A program made the position numbers and the translations under genes. DNA of 64,000 nt, from NCBI GenBank assembly GCA_023213395.1, contig CM041465.1:121589741-121653740 (forward strand), given 5' to 3'. Shown here one piece after another: positions 21,820 through 33,479 of the stretch (position 1 is the stretch's first letter; every line of letters begins with the position of its first letter). Under the pieces are notes generated by a model. That model did no database searches. It was not told the origin of the DNA and worked only from the letters and a program-made list of their open reading frames with translations. Source of the DNA: Cycas panzhihuaensis (lineage: Eukaryota > Cycadophyta).

Positions 21820-22812
21820 CTATGGGAAATGGAGGGATGAAAGGGCATAAGGATGGGCATAGGAAAGGGATTTAGGAGTTAGTAACTTTACATGTATTCT
21901 ATTATCAACTTCAAATTCTACTCTTACCAAGCATTCATTATCTAAAAACTCATCAGGACAATTGGAACCCATGTAATCTAAACTATTGTTTGATTTATTG
22001 TCAATTGAAAAACATTTGGATAACAGATTACAATGAAATGAGAGGGGTTGAGCTTTATAGGAGTTGTCCATCCAATATTTGATCATGTTTGTTATATCTT
22101 CCTCATCTGACGACGTTTCTAATGGTAGTTTTCCATATACATTTGGTTTGAAATCTTGGTCATCATTCATGTCTGTAATTTCTTCTGTGGTATGATATAG
22201 ATTGGCTTCGTTGAATGTTGAGGAGGTTTCTTGGTTAGCTATTGTGGTGCTGGATGCATCATTTGGGATGACTTCCACTATGTATTTTCCCTTTGTCAAC
22301 ATAGGAAGGACAACTTCATTAACATCATCTGTCAATGTGAAGGTTACGTCTTTCCAACTTTGTTGGTAGTCTGTTTGGTATAACCATGGTCTTCCTAATA
22401 ATGCGGAATAGGCTACCATGTCTTTTATGGTATCTACAATTGTAAAATCCACTAGAACAATGATTCCTGCCACATTTACTTTTATATTCTCTAGATGTCC
22501 CACTGGTTTTACTAACAACTCATTTGCTAGTTTCAATGAATAGTTTGTGGGTGTTAATCATGGGTTCCCCATTCTTTTCCATGTTTGTGTTGACAGCACG
22601 TTTACTGCGGCCCCACCATCAACAATAACATTTTTCAATGTCACCCTTGGAATGCTTATATCGACTGAGGGATCGAGGTCACAAGAGGGTTTGACTTTAT
22701 ACAAGTTTCGTGTGGTTTCCATTGGGTGGATTTTTCCTCCCTTGATCCACTCTATCACTTTTTCCAATGGAATGGTTAATTTCAATTGTTTAACCAAGTC
22801 TTCCATTAACAC
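21820..22812 (-). pseudogene. G2 aspartic protease region
   Basis: Two segments. 22558-22812 carries KQLKLTIPLEKVIEWIKGGK and the active site VDGGAAVNVLS. 21820-22536, 238 codons, carries LANELLVKPVGHLENIKV, GIIVLVDFTIV, SALLGRPWLYQ and DVTFTLTDD, followed by an acidic tail. The split lies just after the active site. The DGG form in place of DSG/DTG is shared with G1 and G4. Confidence 0.85.
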
Positions 22813-22818
22813 TAGTTT

Positions 22819-23510
22819 TTATAGAAGTTCATTAGATTTTGAGGCTGTTTCACATGGGTTTTCTACCAACATTTTTTCTTCTCTCCTTTTATTCTTTCTA
22901 TGATAGACTTGTTTGATTTCTAGTTTCCCTAGAGGTAAAGATTTGGCTGCTTCTTCCTTGGCAGCTTTTTTCAATGCTTTTTTTGTAGCTGCAAAGTGGT
23001 CGATTTCTAATTTTGGGTAGAGGTAGTGTTTCTTTGTTGCATTCTTCTTGTTTTGTAAGTTTACATTTTTAGGGGAACTAGGTATGATTATTAACCCATT
23101 CAGAGCTTTCCCTTTGCCCTTACACTCTTCTGTTGTATGCGTACTTGGTCTGTAGTTTTTGCATAGGTAGGGGCATTCTTTTTGAATTTTTGCCACTAGA
23201 CAATCTGATTTCCAGTGTTCATACTCAAGGCAGATTAGGCATCTTCCCAATGGAGGTTTCTTCCTTAGATTCTCTGGTTGTGTACGTGTAATGTACACTG
23301 TTTTGATGTTAGGGTTATTTCTTCCATGTCCTCTTCCTCTGGCATTTGTGCCTTTTGTATTAAAGTAGCATTCTCGAGTGCTATGTGTGTTTTGGTCACA
23401 AATGTGGCACCAGGTGTTTTGCTTTCTTACTTTGACATTACATTCACATTCCTTGGTAGTATGGTTGCCTTCCTCGCAAATATGACACCATTTCTCTATT
23501 GAGGTTTACT
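22819..23510 (-). pseudogene. G2 Gag with multiple zinc knuckles
   Basis: Reading from 23510 downward gives repeated Cys/His motifs: CHICEEGNHTTKEC, WCHICDQNTHSTREC, RCLICLEYEHWKSDC and a degenerate CKNYRPSTHTTEEC. An Arg/Gly stretch (GRGR) lies between the second and third. Several knuckles are unusual because most gypsy Gags have one or two. Knuckles bind element RNA. Frames are mostly open but broken near 23300. Confidence 0.8.
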
Positions 23511-24346
23511 TACCCCTATGTTTGCCTAATTCTCCCTCTGTGTTATCTCAATATTTGTGCTCCTGCAATTTTAACCTTGCTACTTCTTTCCTTAGGGATT
23601 CTATTTTTGAACTTTCTTCCATTTTTGACATTTGAAACTAGGGTCTATTAAGATTTTGGGCTTTTAATTCATTTATCTCCTCTTGGAGTCTCATGACAAG
23701 GGGGTCATAGGCTATTCTTTTTGTATTAATCTCCTTTTCGAAATCCAATGCCAATTCTTGGGTGTGAAGCCATTGCATTCCTCAACTTAGTGTTCAATCC
23801 ATTCACAAAGAAGGTTCACAAGCTTAAATCTATGATCTTTTCTCCCTTTGTCATTGCGGAGGCTATCATGTCAATTATGCTTATGTATGTCATTACTAAT
23901 TCTCCTAGCTTTTGTTGAATTTCCCTCAAGGATAATTCTATAATGTCATTGTTACGATACTTCAAGAATCTTTCTTCAAATTCCTTTTTTATTTCATTCC
24001 AAGATTTTTGCCGATCCAATTGATTGTACCAAGCTAATGGTACACCCCTTAGTGAGTAGGCAAATCTCTCCTTGATTTTGGTTTCATCCATAATTTTTTC
24101 AAGGTTTATCAACCTTTGGAATAAGTATATATACTCTACTGCATCCATAGAATCATCAAAGATGAGTTTCCCGAATTCCTTATGATGTGCCATTATAGAG
24201 TTATTCTTTATTTCTTCCTTTTATGATGGAATTGTTTCCTTCCCTTCTGAAAACTTTTTGTAAGATCTTCTTAATGGCATTTCTTCTCTATTCCCTTTCT
24301 TGAATAAGGGATTAGGAATAGGTGATTTTAGTTGTATAACGCCTGG
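23511..24346 (-). pseudogene. G2 gag capsid domain, left of G3
   Basis: Segment 23816-24193 has MAHHKEFGKLIFDDSMDAVE, KERFAYSLRGVPLAWYNQL, SWNEIKKEFEERFLKYRN and LVMTYISIIDMI, the standard gag domain. Next to G3 the reading is GVIQLKSPIPNPLFKKGN, which continues from TEIPGMP on the far side of G3 (42713 onward). The downstream coiled-coil part has a stop near 23640. Confidence 0.85.
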
Positions 24347-24960
24347 TGTAGCAAGTCCTTTACCCAATTGGACAGAAAATAGAGCAGAGTAGGGCGAATT
24401 CACAAACACAGAACAATAATAGAGAAAAAGTCCACAAATGCTAAACCCAAATAGATCGAATTCACAAATGGCAAACACCTTTTAATCCAAAAGTATATCT
24501 TCAATTATAGGTTAAATACAAAAATACGATACCAAGATGCACAAAATATAAGTAGAGTTCCAACAGAGGACCTGTACTCCCTGCCACAATCGCCAAACCC
24601 TTCGAGGCGGGGATCCTCCCAGAAATTGCAGCCCTAAGGCCGAAAATCTGCACTTGCCTTGAGGCTGAAAATGAAGAGAAGAGAGCTTCACGAATGGATA
24701 ATTTCGAATGATCTCAAAGTCCCTATATATAGGCGCATAAACTGGGACAAAATGAAGTCGGCCGGGCAGGCGGTGCGCGCAACGTAATCATGAGCAGTCG
24801 GCTCTGCTTTCTCAAAAAGCGTGAGCTATCTTTAAATGGCCATAACTTTTGATAGGGATGTCGGAATTGACTTTCGTCTGAACCGTTGGAATCGTCGTTC
24901 AGAGGCCTATCATTTGAATGCTTATATGCTATAACTTTGACCATATTTTGGAGTGCTACA
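24347..24960 (-). repeat. G3 3' LTR
   Basis: 614 bases, from TGTAGCAAGTCC to GGAGTGCTACA in plus view. Partner at 42093-42712. TSD CCTGG lies immediately left. Confidence 0.95.
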
Positions 24961-24974
24961 AGTCCCCTCCCCTT
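24961..24974 (-). promoter_or_regulatory. G3 polypurine tract
   Basis: Minus strand AAGGGGAGGGGACT ends at the inner edge of the 3' LTR. G6 has AAGGAGGGGGACT at the same place, supporting their close relationship. Confidence 0.9.
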
Positions 24975-25626
24975 GAAATTGTGCTTTGCCCTCAAAGCCT
25001 TTGGCATTCGAAATTGTTTTAACCATTCATCGTTTTCCCAAGTGGAGTCTTCAATATCCAGGTTCTTCCATTTGATGAGGTGCTCTTTGATCTGTCTAGA
25101 CCTAAGAGATTGGTTGCGGGATTGTAAGATTCCTTCAGGTTCTATGTTGGATTGAGGAACGATCTTTTCCCTAATTTTCTTCTTTAGACAGGATATATGG
25201 AAAACATTATGAATTTTTGTGTTTTCTGGGAGTTCTAACTAGTAGGCGACTTCACCTACTTTGGAAGTGATTTTGTAAGGACCAAAGTATCTAGGTGCTA
25301 GCTTTTGATTGTTTCTTTTCTATAAGGACATCTGTTTGTATGGTTGAAGGCATAAGAAGACCCAATCTCCTACTTCAAATTGTCGTTCCGAGCGTTTTAG
25401 ATCGGCATGTTGTTTCATTACATTTTGTGCAATTGCTAGGTTATCCTTCAATTTCTTGATGGTTTCCTCCATTTGCTTAGATGTTCTTATTGCTTGGACT
25501 GTGAAGGTCTATTCCAGGTTAATAATGATGGTGGCATATAGCCATACAAAGCCTGGAAAGGTGTCATTTTTGTTGAAGAATGATATGTAGTGTTATACCA
25601 CCATTCTGCTAAATGTAACCATTGAT
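24975..25626 (-). pseudogene. G3 integrase C-terminus and chromodomain
   Basis: Continues integrase beyond the C2 insertion: the minus strand gives WHQWLHLAEWWYNTTYHSST and PFQALYGY directly from 25626. A decayed middle part ends in the chromodomain at about 25010-25160: EPEGILQSRNQSLRSRQIKE, then LIKWKNLDIEDSTWE. The chromodomain is thought to direct insertion to chromatin carrying particular histone marks. It ends with ALRAKHNFKGRGL next to the polypurine tract. Confidence 0.85.
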
Positions 25627-25732
25627 GCCATTGTTAAACCTCATGGTTTACCTTATGTTTATAATGTTAAGCTAATGTACTTTCTATTCTTGTATTATGT
25701 GTGCACTTTTGCACTTTTGTACTTTAGGTGTG

Positions 25733-25756
25733 ACTTTATCACTTAAGTGATAAAGT
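25733..25756. repeat. 24-base perfect palindrome in C2 LTR
   Basis: The centre is CACTTAAGTG; the arms extend to ACTTTAT on the left and ATAAAGT on the right. An identical copy is in the 3' LTR at 32332-32355. Upstream of the TATA-like box, so a possible protein-binding site in the LTR promoter. Confidence 0.8.
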
Positions 25757-25926
25757 ACACACCCACTTTATGTCTAGTGACATAACGTTGTCACTTGAGG
25801 GTCAAATGACCCCCTTGCACTTTTGCTCACAAGAGCTCCCAATGGACACTAGTCCTACATGCAAGCATGCATTGCATGATTGACACTTGTCAATCATGCA
25901 ATAGCCTTTGGCCTCTCATCTTCCTC

Positions 25927-25933
25927 TATTTAA
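25927..25933 (+). promoter_or_regulatory. C2 LTR TATA-like box
   Basis: TATTTAA, at the same place as TATATTAA in C3b (59314-59321). The likely core promoter of the element. Confidence 0.5.
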
Positions 25934-26174
25934 TGAGGCCTCTCTTCATTGTTGCTCATCTCAAGAGAAGGAGCTCATTGTTATTCTGTCGGTTGGCTAA
26001 TCCAGCTGAAGCATTCTTTGGTGGTTGGACTAATTCCAACTCCCATTCATTGGTATCTTGATCTTGCTCCTATTTCTCTTTGTGCTCTTTGTGTTTTATG
26101 CTTAATACATTTATGGTATTGTGCTTTCACTTAAGATCTTGGGACTAATGTGGCTTAATGCCCATTTTCACAAT

Positions 26175-26184
26175 TGGTATCGAG
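26175..26184 (+). promoter_or_regulatory. C2 primer binding site
   Basis: TGGTATCGAG two bases after the 5' LTR, initiator tRNA-Met type with one mismatch. Confidence 0.88.
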
Positions 26185-28065
26185 TGGAGTTTTTTTAGGA
26201 GGAGCTTTATTCACTATTTTTAGTGAATTTTTTCATCAAAACAGGGTTTTACTCATTTTTCACTCATACTAGTGGCTGTCCAAGATCGACTCGGTGTCTG
26301 CGGTAGTGGAAGCGTCCTGAAGAAACTTGAAGCATCTTGTTGAAAGTTCTTAGCCCCTACACAGCCGTACGGCTGCCATTTCTTCTCAGTCACAAGGGCA
26401 CCCTCCATTTTCTTGTTTTGCTCCTTTGTGGAGCCCACAAGCAACCAAATGACATGAAAGCATCGGCAATCTTTGTCTCGGTGCAGCCCTCGTCTCGAAC
26501 TTTCGACTTGATTTCTGTTGTGTATACACTGAGATTCAAGCTTCTGAGTGTTTTGGAAGTCGTCGCCGCCTGTGCGTTTGCAGCTGCCGTTTTTTCTCAC
26601 TTCATTTTGAAGCACTCATTGAAAGTGCCAACATATACTGCTCGAATCCGAGAGTTGTCCAGATCTGAAGTCATTTTAAAAGTCTGCCATCGATCGGTGA
26701 GAAAAATCACTCGGAAGGCCTGTTTTTCCGCCGCCGCAGGTTTACGGAAATCGCATTTTCGAAAAAATTCGATTTTTTAAACTTTTCTTTATAACTTTAG
26801 GTTATAAGAAATAGAATATTCATGAGAATATTCTCATTTTAATTTATCTCTTTTCCTAAAGTTATCACTTAAATCTCTTATTTAAAGTCTTTTAAATTAG
26901 CAAAAATTATTTTTTAACCCAAAATCAAAGGGTATTTAATGATTTTTAATTTTTCTGACTTTATTTAAGAACAATCAAGTCTCTTTCAAGTATTTTATAC
27001 ATTAAAAGTGTTTTTTTATTCTTACTAAGTCAAATTTTTAAATCAAGGCACTTTGCATAGTGACCTTAGCTTAAATTTATTAAGAGAAAAATCACTTTTT
27101 TGTACTTTTGAAGCTAAAAATCTTTTAAGTATTGAGTGATTTCATTAAATCACCAAGACTAACTTGAACTCACTTACTTGGAGACTCAAAACTTTTGCGT
27201 TAATGCCTAAAAAGACTCCCTGCGTGGTGTTCTAAGGAGGCAAAGTTGTTAAAAAGTTGACTTTCAACACTTGTTTTAAGCTCATTTAGCACACTTTCAT
27301 GCTATTAAAGCATCATTGAGCTTAATCAAAGTAATCAAAAGGCATATCTACATTGTAAAGGTGAAAAAAATTACCACCTAACTTCATTTTTTTGGCACCT
27401 TGCATGGTGACCTTGGCCTTCAAAAGTTCAAAAAGGAAAGGCTCAACTTGAAACTTAATAAAATCACAACTTTTCTTGTTGGATTGTCGAGACATTTTAA
27501 AGTCTCAACAGCTGCTGCATGGAGTTCGTGTAGGCTTTGGAGCATTTCTTGAGTACATCTTCCTAGTGGCTTCATCACTTCATCAGATTTGAAGGTTAAA
27601 AGGAACCCATTTTTGTTGTCTTCATCAAAGGTTCCTTGCATCATTTTCTTTTAAGTACTCAAAGTACTTTGTCATTGTACTCAAGTATACATAGCACCTC
27701 ACTTGGATCATAAAGCACTTGAAATCATTTTTTGTGCTCATTCTTTCATTGCTTCTTAAGAAGCATTCTTTGTAAGCCAAAAGGCATAAAAATCCAAGTA
27801 AGAGGACATTAAAAAATTCACTTAAACTTGTTTAAAAGTGAATTTAAAATTGGGTTGGAGAGGCTCGAAAAAGGTCAAATCCTTGCCTCTGCTACACTTA
27901 ACTTTGGGTCAACTCAAATAGCTAGAGTCCTCCACCTCTCTTCACCCCACCGGTTGTTGGATCTTCTTGTAAAATCAGGACTGGTGGTGTTGTTTGAGGG
28001 TGGATCTTAAGCGACGAAGCTTTGAAGTCACCAAGTTACTTGCTAGCTCTTAATCAAGTGGAAAG
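26185..28065 (+). other. C2 5' leader
   Basis: About 1.9 kb, AT-rich, no recognisable protein on either strand. The last 200 bases before gag closely resemble the C3b leader (TTAAGCGACGAA and AACATGCTTAATGCATG shared). It lacks the conserved 43-base hairpin block seen in C3a and C3b. Confidence 0.6.
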
Positions 28066-29050
28066 ATGGCTGCCATAAACATGCTTAATGCATGTACCAT
28101 AAGGCTAATAGGGCAATCAAATTATCAAGAATGGAAAGAATCACAAAAAATCTCTTGATAATGAATGAATTTTGGGGATATGTTTCTTGAAGAATCCCCA
28201 ATCCACGCGTGTGGATAATAATAATGAAAATCAACACGCACTTTGTGGATGATGAATATGTTCTTTGCATGGGAGGCCAAAGACGAAATTGCTTTGGCAT
28301 TCATTCGTATGGTTGTGGACATAAATGTAGACCAAAATATTTCTTCTGCAAAATCTTCTAAAGAAGCATGGGACACATTGTCCTCTTTGTATGAAAGGCG
28401 AGATGAAGCTCGCATTTTGATGATAAAAAAATTGTACTCTATCAAATTTGTAAAGCCAATGTCGGCATTCTTGTCCTCCATTAAAGAGGTTTGTAATGAA
28501 TTAAATACTTTAGGTAGTCCGGCTACAAGAGATGAAATCATAGCCTCCATCACAAAAGCATTACCAAAGGACTACAACGGCTTTATATCATCAACTACGA
28601 GATGGTTCACTAAGGAGATGACATTCAATGAACTTGAAAGCTTATTGCTTCAAGAGGAACAAATTTATGCTAAGGATAATGAAGAACCATCTACAACGGT
28701 GCTTTCACGGCAAAGGCAAAGGCAAATAAAAATCCAAGCGCATTCACAAAGCGGTTTGGAAATATGAACATTGGATCTTCCAAGTCCAATGTCGTATGTC
28801 ATTATTGTGGCAAACCCGCCACATTGCACTGATTGCGAGAAGAAGCAAGCGGATCTTGAAGACAACAACAACGGCGGCGACCACTGTGGTCAAAGACAAC
28901 GCTGACCACGACAATAGTTTCAACAAAGGTTCCAACAACGGATCGGTAGAATCCCCTCGACCAAATCGAGGTGCCTATCGAGGAGGTCCAAGAGGCGGGG
29001 TCAAAGAGGTGGCTACCAACGCCATTTTAATCAATTTGCCAATGAAGACA
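28066..29050 (+). pseudogene. C2 gag (broken)
   Basis: ATG at 28066 gives MAAINMLNACTIRLIGQSNY, the copia Gag start. The frame is lost at about 28150. An open stretch from 28243 has the core (EAWDTLSSLYERRDEARILM, IKEVCNELNTLGSPATRDEI, LPKDYNGFISSTTRWF). A CCHC-type knuckle, VCHYCGKPATLH then DCEKK, follows near 28793-28850 with a stop inside, then an Arg/Gly-rich tail (RGAYRGGPRGG). Parts are missing against C3b, for example after GYVS. Confidence 0.85.
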
Positions 29051-29052
29051 AA

Positions 29053-29802
29053 TTGTTTTGTGCATACCAATCATGCAACATTGACAACACTTGGATCGTC
29101 GATTCAGGAGCTTCTCAATATATGACAGGGAGTGAAGAACTCCTATGCAACATCAAAGAAGGTAAAGGTCAATCAGTGACCTTTGGAAACAATGAATCAG
29201 TTGAGATTTCAGGAATAGGCACGATAGCTCCTTTTCATTCTCCTCAAAATCCTTCCTCATCATTTCCCAACAGTGATGCCTACTTCATTCCTTCTATGGA
29301 GAAGAATCTGCTATCTGTTAGCCGATTGAACAAGCAACAAATGAGCGTACTATTTAAAAATGGGAAATGTATCATTTGTGACAAAGATGACCAGATTGTA
29401 GCTGTAGCCTATGAGGATCAAGGTCTTTATAAGTTGGATGCCAATAACATCACTCTTGATTCTGCTTACTCTAGTTCCACATCTTTGTCAAAAATTCAAT
29501 TATGGCATCAACGTCTAGGACATTTAAGCCTAGACAATTTGAAGCAAATGATAAACAAAAGCATGGTGTATGGGCTTCCAAAGATATATGGTTCAAAATG
29601 TCTTTGCGAAGCTTGCATAATGGGGACACAACATCGACTGCCTTTTCCTAAAGGCAAAGCATGGCGTGCATCTTGTCCTTTGCAGTTAGTTCACTCAGAC
29701 TTGTGTGGACCCATGTCCACCCAATCCTTTGGAGGAGCATTGTACTACATATCTTTCATTGATGACTTCTCTCACAAAGTCTGGGTCTACTTCCTAAAGT
29801 AA
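29053..29802 (+). pseudogene. C2 protease, pre-integrase domain and integrase start
   Basis: 250-codon open stretch. The protease active site is WIVDSGASQYMTGSEELL, followed by SVTFGNNESVEI and PSMEKNLLSVSRLNKQ. The zinc-binding pre-integrase domain is LWHQRLGHLSLDNLKQM, CLCEACIMGTQHRLPF. The integrase core begins LVHSDLCGPM and YYISFIDDFSHKVWVYF with the first catalytic Asp. A TAA at 29800 ends it, where C3b has Gln (CAG). Confidence 0.92.
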
Positions 29803-30350
29803 AAATCAGAAGCCTTCTCTAAGTTCAAAGAGTTCAAGGCGGAAGTAGAAAATGAATCTGGCTACTCAATTGGCATATTAAGGTCAGATAATGGAGGTGA
29901 ATTCACTTCAAATGAATTCAACCAATTTTGCAAGGATAATAAAATTCAGAGACAACTCACAGCTCCTCATACTCCTCAGCAAAATGGAGTCTCCGAGAGG
30001 ATGAATAGAACTTTGGCTAATAAAGCCAAAACAATGATGCATGCAAAGGGCTTCCAAGAGCTTCTTGGCGAAGCATTTCAAGCAATGACCTATGTGGCCA
30101 ATCGAGTCCTACAAGCGATCACCGATATCACACGAGGAGGCATGGTGCAGTAAGAAGCCAACTATCAGCCATTTGAGGACATTCGGGTGTACTGCGTATA
30201 TGCACATACCAGATCAACAAAGAACAAAGTTGGACAAACATAGCCTCAAATACATCTTTGTAGGATATGCAATCCATAGCAAAGCCTACAAGTTGTATGA
30301 TCCAATTGGGAGAAAAATGCATCTCTCAAGAGATGTAATCTTTGTTGAGG
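29803..30350 (+). pseudogene. C2 integrase remainder
   Basis: After the stop the same protein continues: GILRSDNGGEFTSNEF has the second catalytic Asp and TPQQNGVSERMNRTLANKA the Glu, so the DDE triad is complete. A frameshift near 30080 moves to a frame with TISHLRTFGCTAYMHIPDQ, HSLKYIFVGYAIHSKAYKLY and MHLSRDVIFVED, the copia integrase C-terminus. Confidence 0.88.
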
Positions 30351-31400
30351 ATGATAAAAACGAGTTGGATATGGCATCAATCCAACCCCCCATTGACAAA
30401 GGGAAAAAGATTGTTGAGGACTTCCCTTCCTCTCAATCTTATACACCATGTTCTTCATCTGCACCTCGTGTACCATCTACTTCATCTTCATCCACTCCAC
30501 TTGAACCTTCCACTTCATCTTACATTGCTCCTACACTTAGACGGAAGATATTGAGGTTCATGCCACATCATTTCATAAGTTACCTAAGTGGTACACTCAA
30601 ACGGTACAGGGTGGTCATATCATTGAAGGGAAACGTCCATCAAAGTATCGGCAGCAAACAAACTTTGCACTTATGGCTGAAGTGCTTTCTATTGATGAGC
30701 CTACTACCTTTGCAGAGGCTTCACAAAGTGGCATTTGGAAAGCTGCCATGGATGAGGAGATTCACTCCATTCACAAGAATGGTACTTAGGACTTGGTCGA
30801 ATTGCCTCCACACAAATAGGCAATCAGTTGTAAATGGGTCTACAAGACCAAATTCCATTCTGATGGGACACTCAAGCGATAGAAAGCAAGACTTGTAGCA
30901 AAGGGGTTCAAACAAAAGGAAGGAATTGATTACAAGGAGACCTTTGCACCTGTAGCAAACATGAACACCATCAGACTTCTCATAGCCTTAGCTGCACAGT
31001 GCAAATGGCCCGTATATCAGATGGACATGAAGAGCGCCTTTCTCAATGGCGATCCTCAAGAGGAGGTATACTTGGAGCAACCTCTTGGTTACAAGGAACA
31101 AGGCAAGGAGCATTTGGTATGTCGCCTCAAGAAGGCTTTGTATGGCTTGAAGCAAGCTGCTAGGGCATGGTACGCAAAAATCGATGAATACTTTTTGAGA
31201 CATGGGTTTCATCGATCCACATCTGATCCAAACTTGTATATCAAACATGAACATCACCATGTCATTTATATTGCCTTGTATGTAGATGACTTAGTGATCA
31301 CGGGTGATGACACTAAGCTCATCAATGTTCTCGAGGATGATTTGAAGAGAAGTTTTGAGATGGTGATCTTGGACTTCTCCATTACTTTCTAGGCTTTGAG
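30351..31400 (+). pseudogene. C2 reverse transcriptase (broken)
   Basis: A Ser/Pro-rich linker (30430-30540) leads to RT. The N-terminal part is split by frameshifts and stops (ISCKWVYKTKFHSDG near 30825-30865). Segment 30961-31392 is open and has MDMKSAFLNGDPQEEVYLEQ, ALYGLKQAARAWYAKIDEY and the active site YVDD in IALYVDDLVITGDD, then LKRSFEM. A frameshift near 31365 follows. Confidence 0.9.
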
Positions 31401-32211
31401 GTATGGCGTGACCGGGCTATATCTTTATTTCCCAAGCAAAATATTCTTGGGACATCTTGCGAGATTCGGGATGCACTGCGCAAGGCAGGCGCCAACACCC
31501 ATGGAGAAGCGGCACCAAGCTTTCTCTTAATGAGGAAGGCGAACGGTAGATTCCACTCTTTATCGACAGTTGATTGGTAGCTTTATATATCTCACCAACA
31601 CTCGTCCAAACATCTCATTTGCAGTTGGGATTTGCTCTCGCTTCATGTCTCAACCCAATCAGAAGCATTGTAAGCAAACGCATACTCAAGTATATCAAAG
31701 GAACATTGCAGCTTGGACTTGAGTATGTACATAAGGAGAGCTTCACTTTGGAGGGTTCTCGATTACGATTGGGCGGGATGCCAAGATAACGAAATCAACC
31801 TCGGGTTCTTGTTTTACCCTTGGTTCGTGATTGTTTCATGGAGTTGCAAGAAGCAACCAAATGTTACCTTGTCCTCCACTGAAGCAGAGTACAAAGCTGC
31901 GGTCGGTAGCGATTTGTGAGGCTATCCGCCGGCCAGATTCTTGGTGAGCTTGGATTTCAGCAGTAGCAGCCGACCAGCATTCATTGTGACAATCACAGTG
32001 TCCTCAAGCTAACTAAGAATCCTGTCTTCCACCCACCCACCAAACATATTGAACTTCACCATCATTTCATCGTGGAGCATGTACAAAGTGGTGAGATCAC
32101 TCTTCAATATCGACCAGCGGAGCGGCAGACGAGATATCTTTACCAAGCCACTTGGTAGAGACAAATTTGTAAAATTTAGAGATGGTCTAGAGTCGACTCA
32201 ACATTATAAAC
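31401..32211 (+). pseudogene. C2 RNase H (broken)
   Basis: Copia-type RNase H after RT. Readable parts include SLIYLTNTRPNISFAVGI-like sequence near 31580, RILKYIKGTLQLGLEYVH, CKKQPNVTLSSTEAEYKAA near 31845-31905, CDNHSVLKLTKNPVFH near 31990, and the terminal DEIFTKPLGRDKFVKF near 32130. Each lies in a different frame. Confidence 0.85.
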
Positions 32212-32220
32212 AATAAGGGG
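32212..32220 (+). promoter_or_regulatory. C2 polypurine tract
   Basis: AATAAGGGG directly before the 3' LTR; short, but in the required position. Confidence 0.7.
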
Positions 32221-32760
32221 TGTTAAACCTCATGGTTTACCTTATGTTTATAATGTTAAGCTAATGTACTTTCTATTCTTGTATTATGTGTGCACTTTTG
32301 CACTTTTGTACTTTAGGTGTGACTTTATCACTTAAGTGATAAAGTACACACCACTTTATGTCTAGTGACATAACGTTGTCACTTGAGGGTCAAATGACCC
32401 CCTTGCACTTTTGCTCACAAGAGCTCCCAATGGACACTAGTCCTACATGCAAGCATGCATTGCATGATTGACACTTGTCAATCATGCAATAGCCTTCAAC
32501 CTCTCATCTTCCTCTATTTAATGAGGCCTCTCTTCATTGTTGCTCATCTCAAGAGAAGGAGCTCATTGTTATTCTGTCAGTTTACTAATCAAGCTGAAGC
32601 ATTCTTTGGTGGTTGGACTAATTCCAACTCCCATTCATTGGTATCTTGATCTTGCTCCTATTTCTCTTTGTGCTCTTTGTGTTTTATGCTTAATACATTT
32701 ATGGTATTGTGCTTTCACTTAAGATCTTGGGACTAATGTGGCTTAATGCCCATTTTCACA
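32221..32760 (+). repeat. C2 3' LTR
   Basis: 540 bases. Differs from the 5' LTR mainly in two short clusters (around 32495 and 32580) and by one C missing near 32351. TSD GCCAT follows. Confidence 0.95.
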
Positions 32761-32765
32761 GCCAT

Positions 32766-33420
32766 TGCTTTTGTTTGTCTGAGCAGAAGTTTCTCAAGTA
32801 TCCTTCTAAGCATTTGTTGACAATCTCTGTTTGCCCATCCATCTGAGGATGGTATGATGTGCTCATCTTGAGTTTTGTGCCTGCAATTTTGAATAGATCC
32901 TGCCAAAATTTACTAGTAAATTTTGGGTCACGGTCACTTACAATTGCTTTAGGAAAACCATGCAACCTCTGGATCTCCTTCATATATAGTTCTGCCACGT
33001 CGTTGGCCTTAGCTGTCGATTTCAGTCCTCTGAAGTGGCCATATTTGGTGAGGCGATCTATGATGACCATAATTGCATCCTTTCCTTCAGAGCAAGGTAA
33101 TCCGGTTATAAAATCCATGGATATTTCATCCCATTTTTGTTCTGGCGTTGGCAACTACCGGAGTAACCAGCATTTTTATGCATTCGATCTGTTTCGTTGT
33201 GGTATCACATTCTCGCCACGAACTTTTGAACGTCCTGCTTTTAATCCTTTCCAATAAAATGAAGCTCTTATCTTCCTGTATGTCTTGTCAATCCATGTGA
33301 CTCGCTATCGGTGTGGAATGGCCTTCTTGTGATATTATCTCCTTTAGCCACGATCTTCTAGGAATGCAAATCTTTCCTTTCCCGAGTATTATTCCTGTTG
33401 TATCTCATATGAGCCAATTT
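32766..33420 (-). pseudogene. G3 integrase core and zinc-binding region
   Basis: The open stretch down from 33154 has ISMDFITGLPCSEGKDAIMV and IIDRLTKYGHF (first Asp), [18 protein letters not shown] (second Asp) and [20 protein letters not shown] (Glu). The catalytic triad is intact. C2 inserted just after SDKQKQW, and the protein resumes at 25626. The HHCC region upstream (33155-33420) is decayed and frameshifted. Confidence 0.92.
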
Positions 33421-33479
33421 TGTCCTTCCTTACTTTGTCGATCAATTGTTTGTACTTGGATCGTTGTCGTATTCCTTCT

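Larger units (their letters stand above)
25632..26172 (+). repeat. C2 5' LTR
   Basis: 541 bases, TGTTAAACC to CATTTTCACA. Contains a perfect 24-base palindrome (25733-25756) and a TATA-like TATTTAA at 25927-25933. Confidence 0.95.
25632..32760 (+). mobile_element. C2: Ty1/copia retrotransposon (plus), complete with both LTRs
   Basis: 7.1 kb, LTRs 25632-26172 and 32221-32760, target duplication GCCAT (25627-25631 and 32761-32765) inside the integrase of G3. Order: LTR, PBS, 1.9 kb leader, gag, protease, integrase, RT, RNase H, polypurine tract, LTR. The LTRs differ by about 7 substitutions and one indel by eye. Same family as C3a and C3b. Coding is disrupted but all integrase and RT catalytic motifs are still readable. 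Confidence 0.95.
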
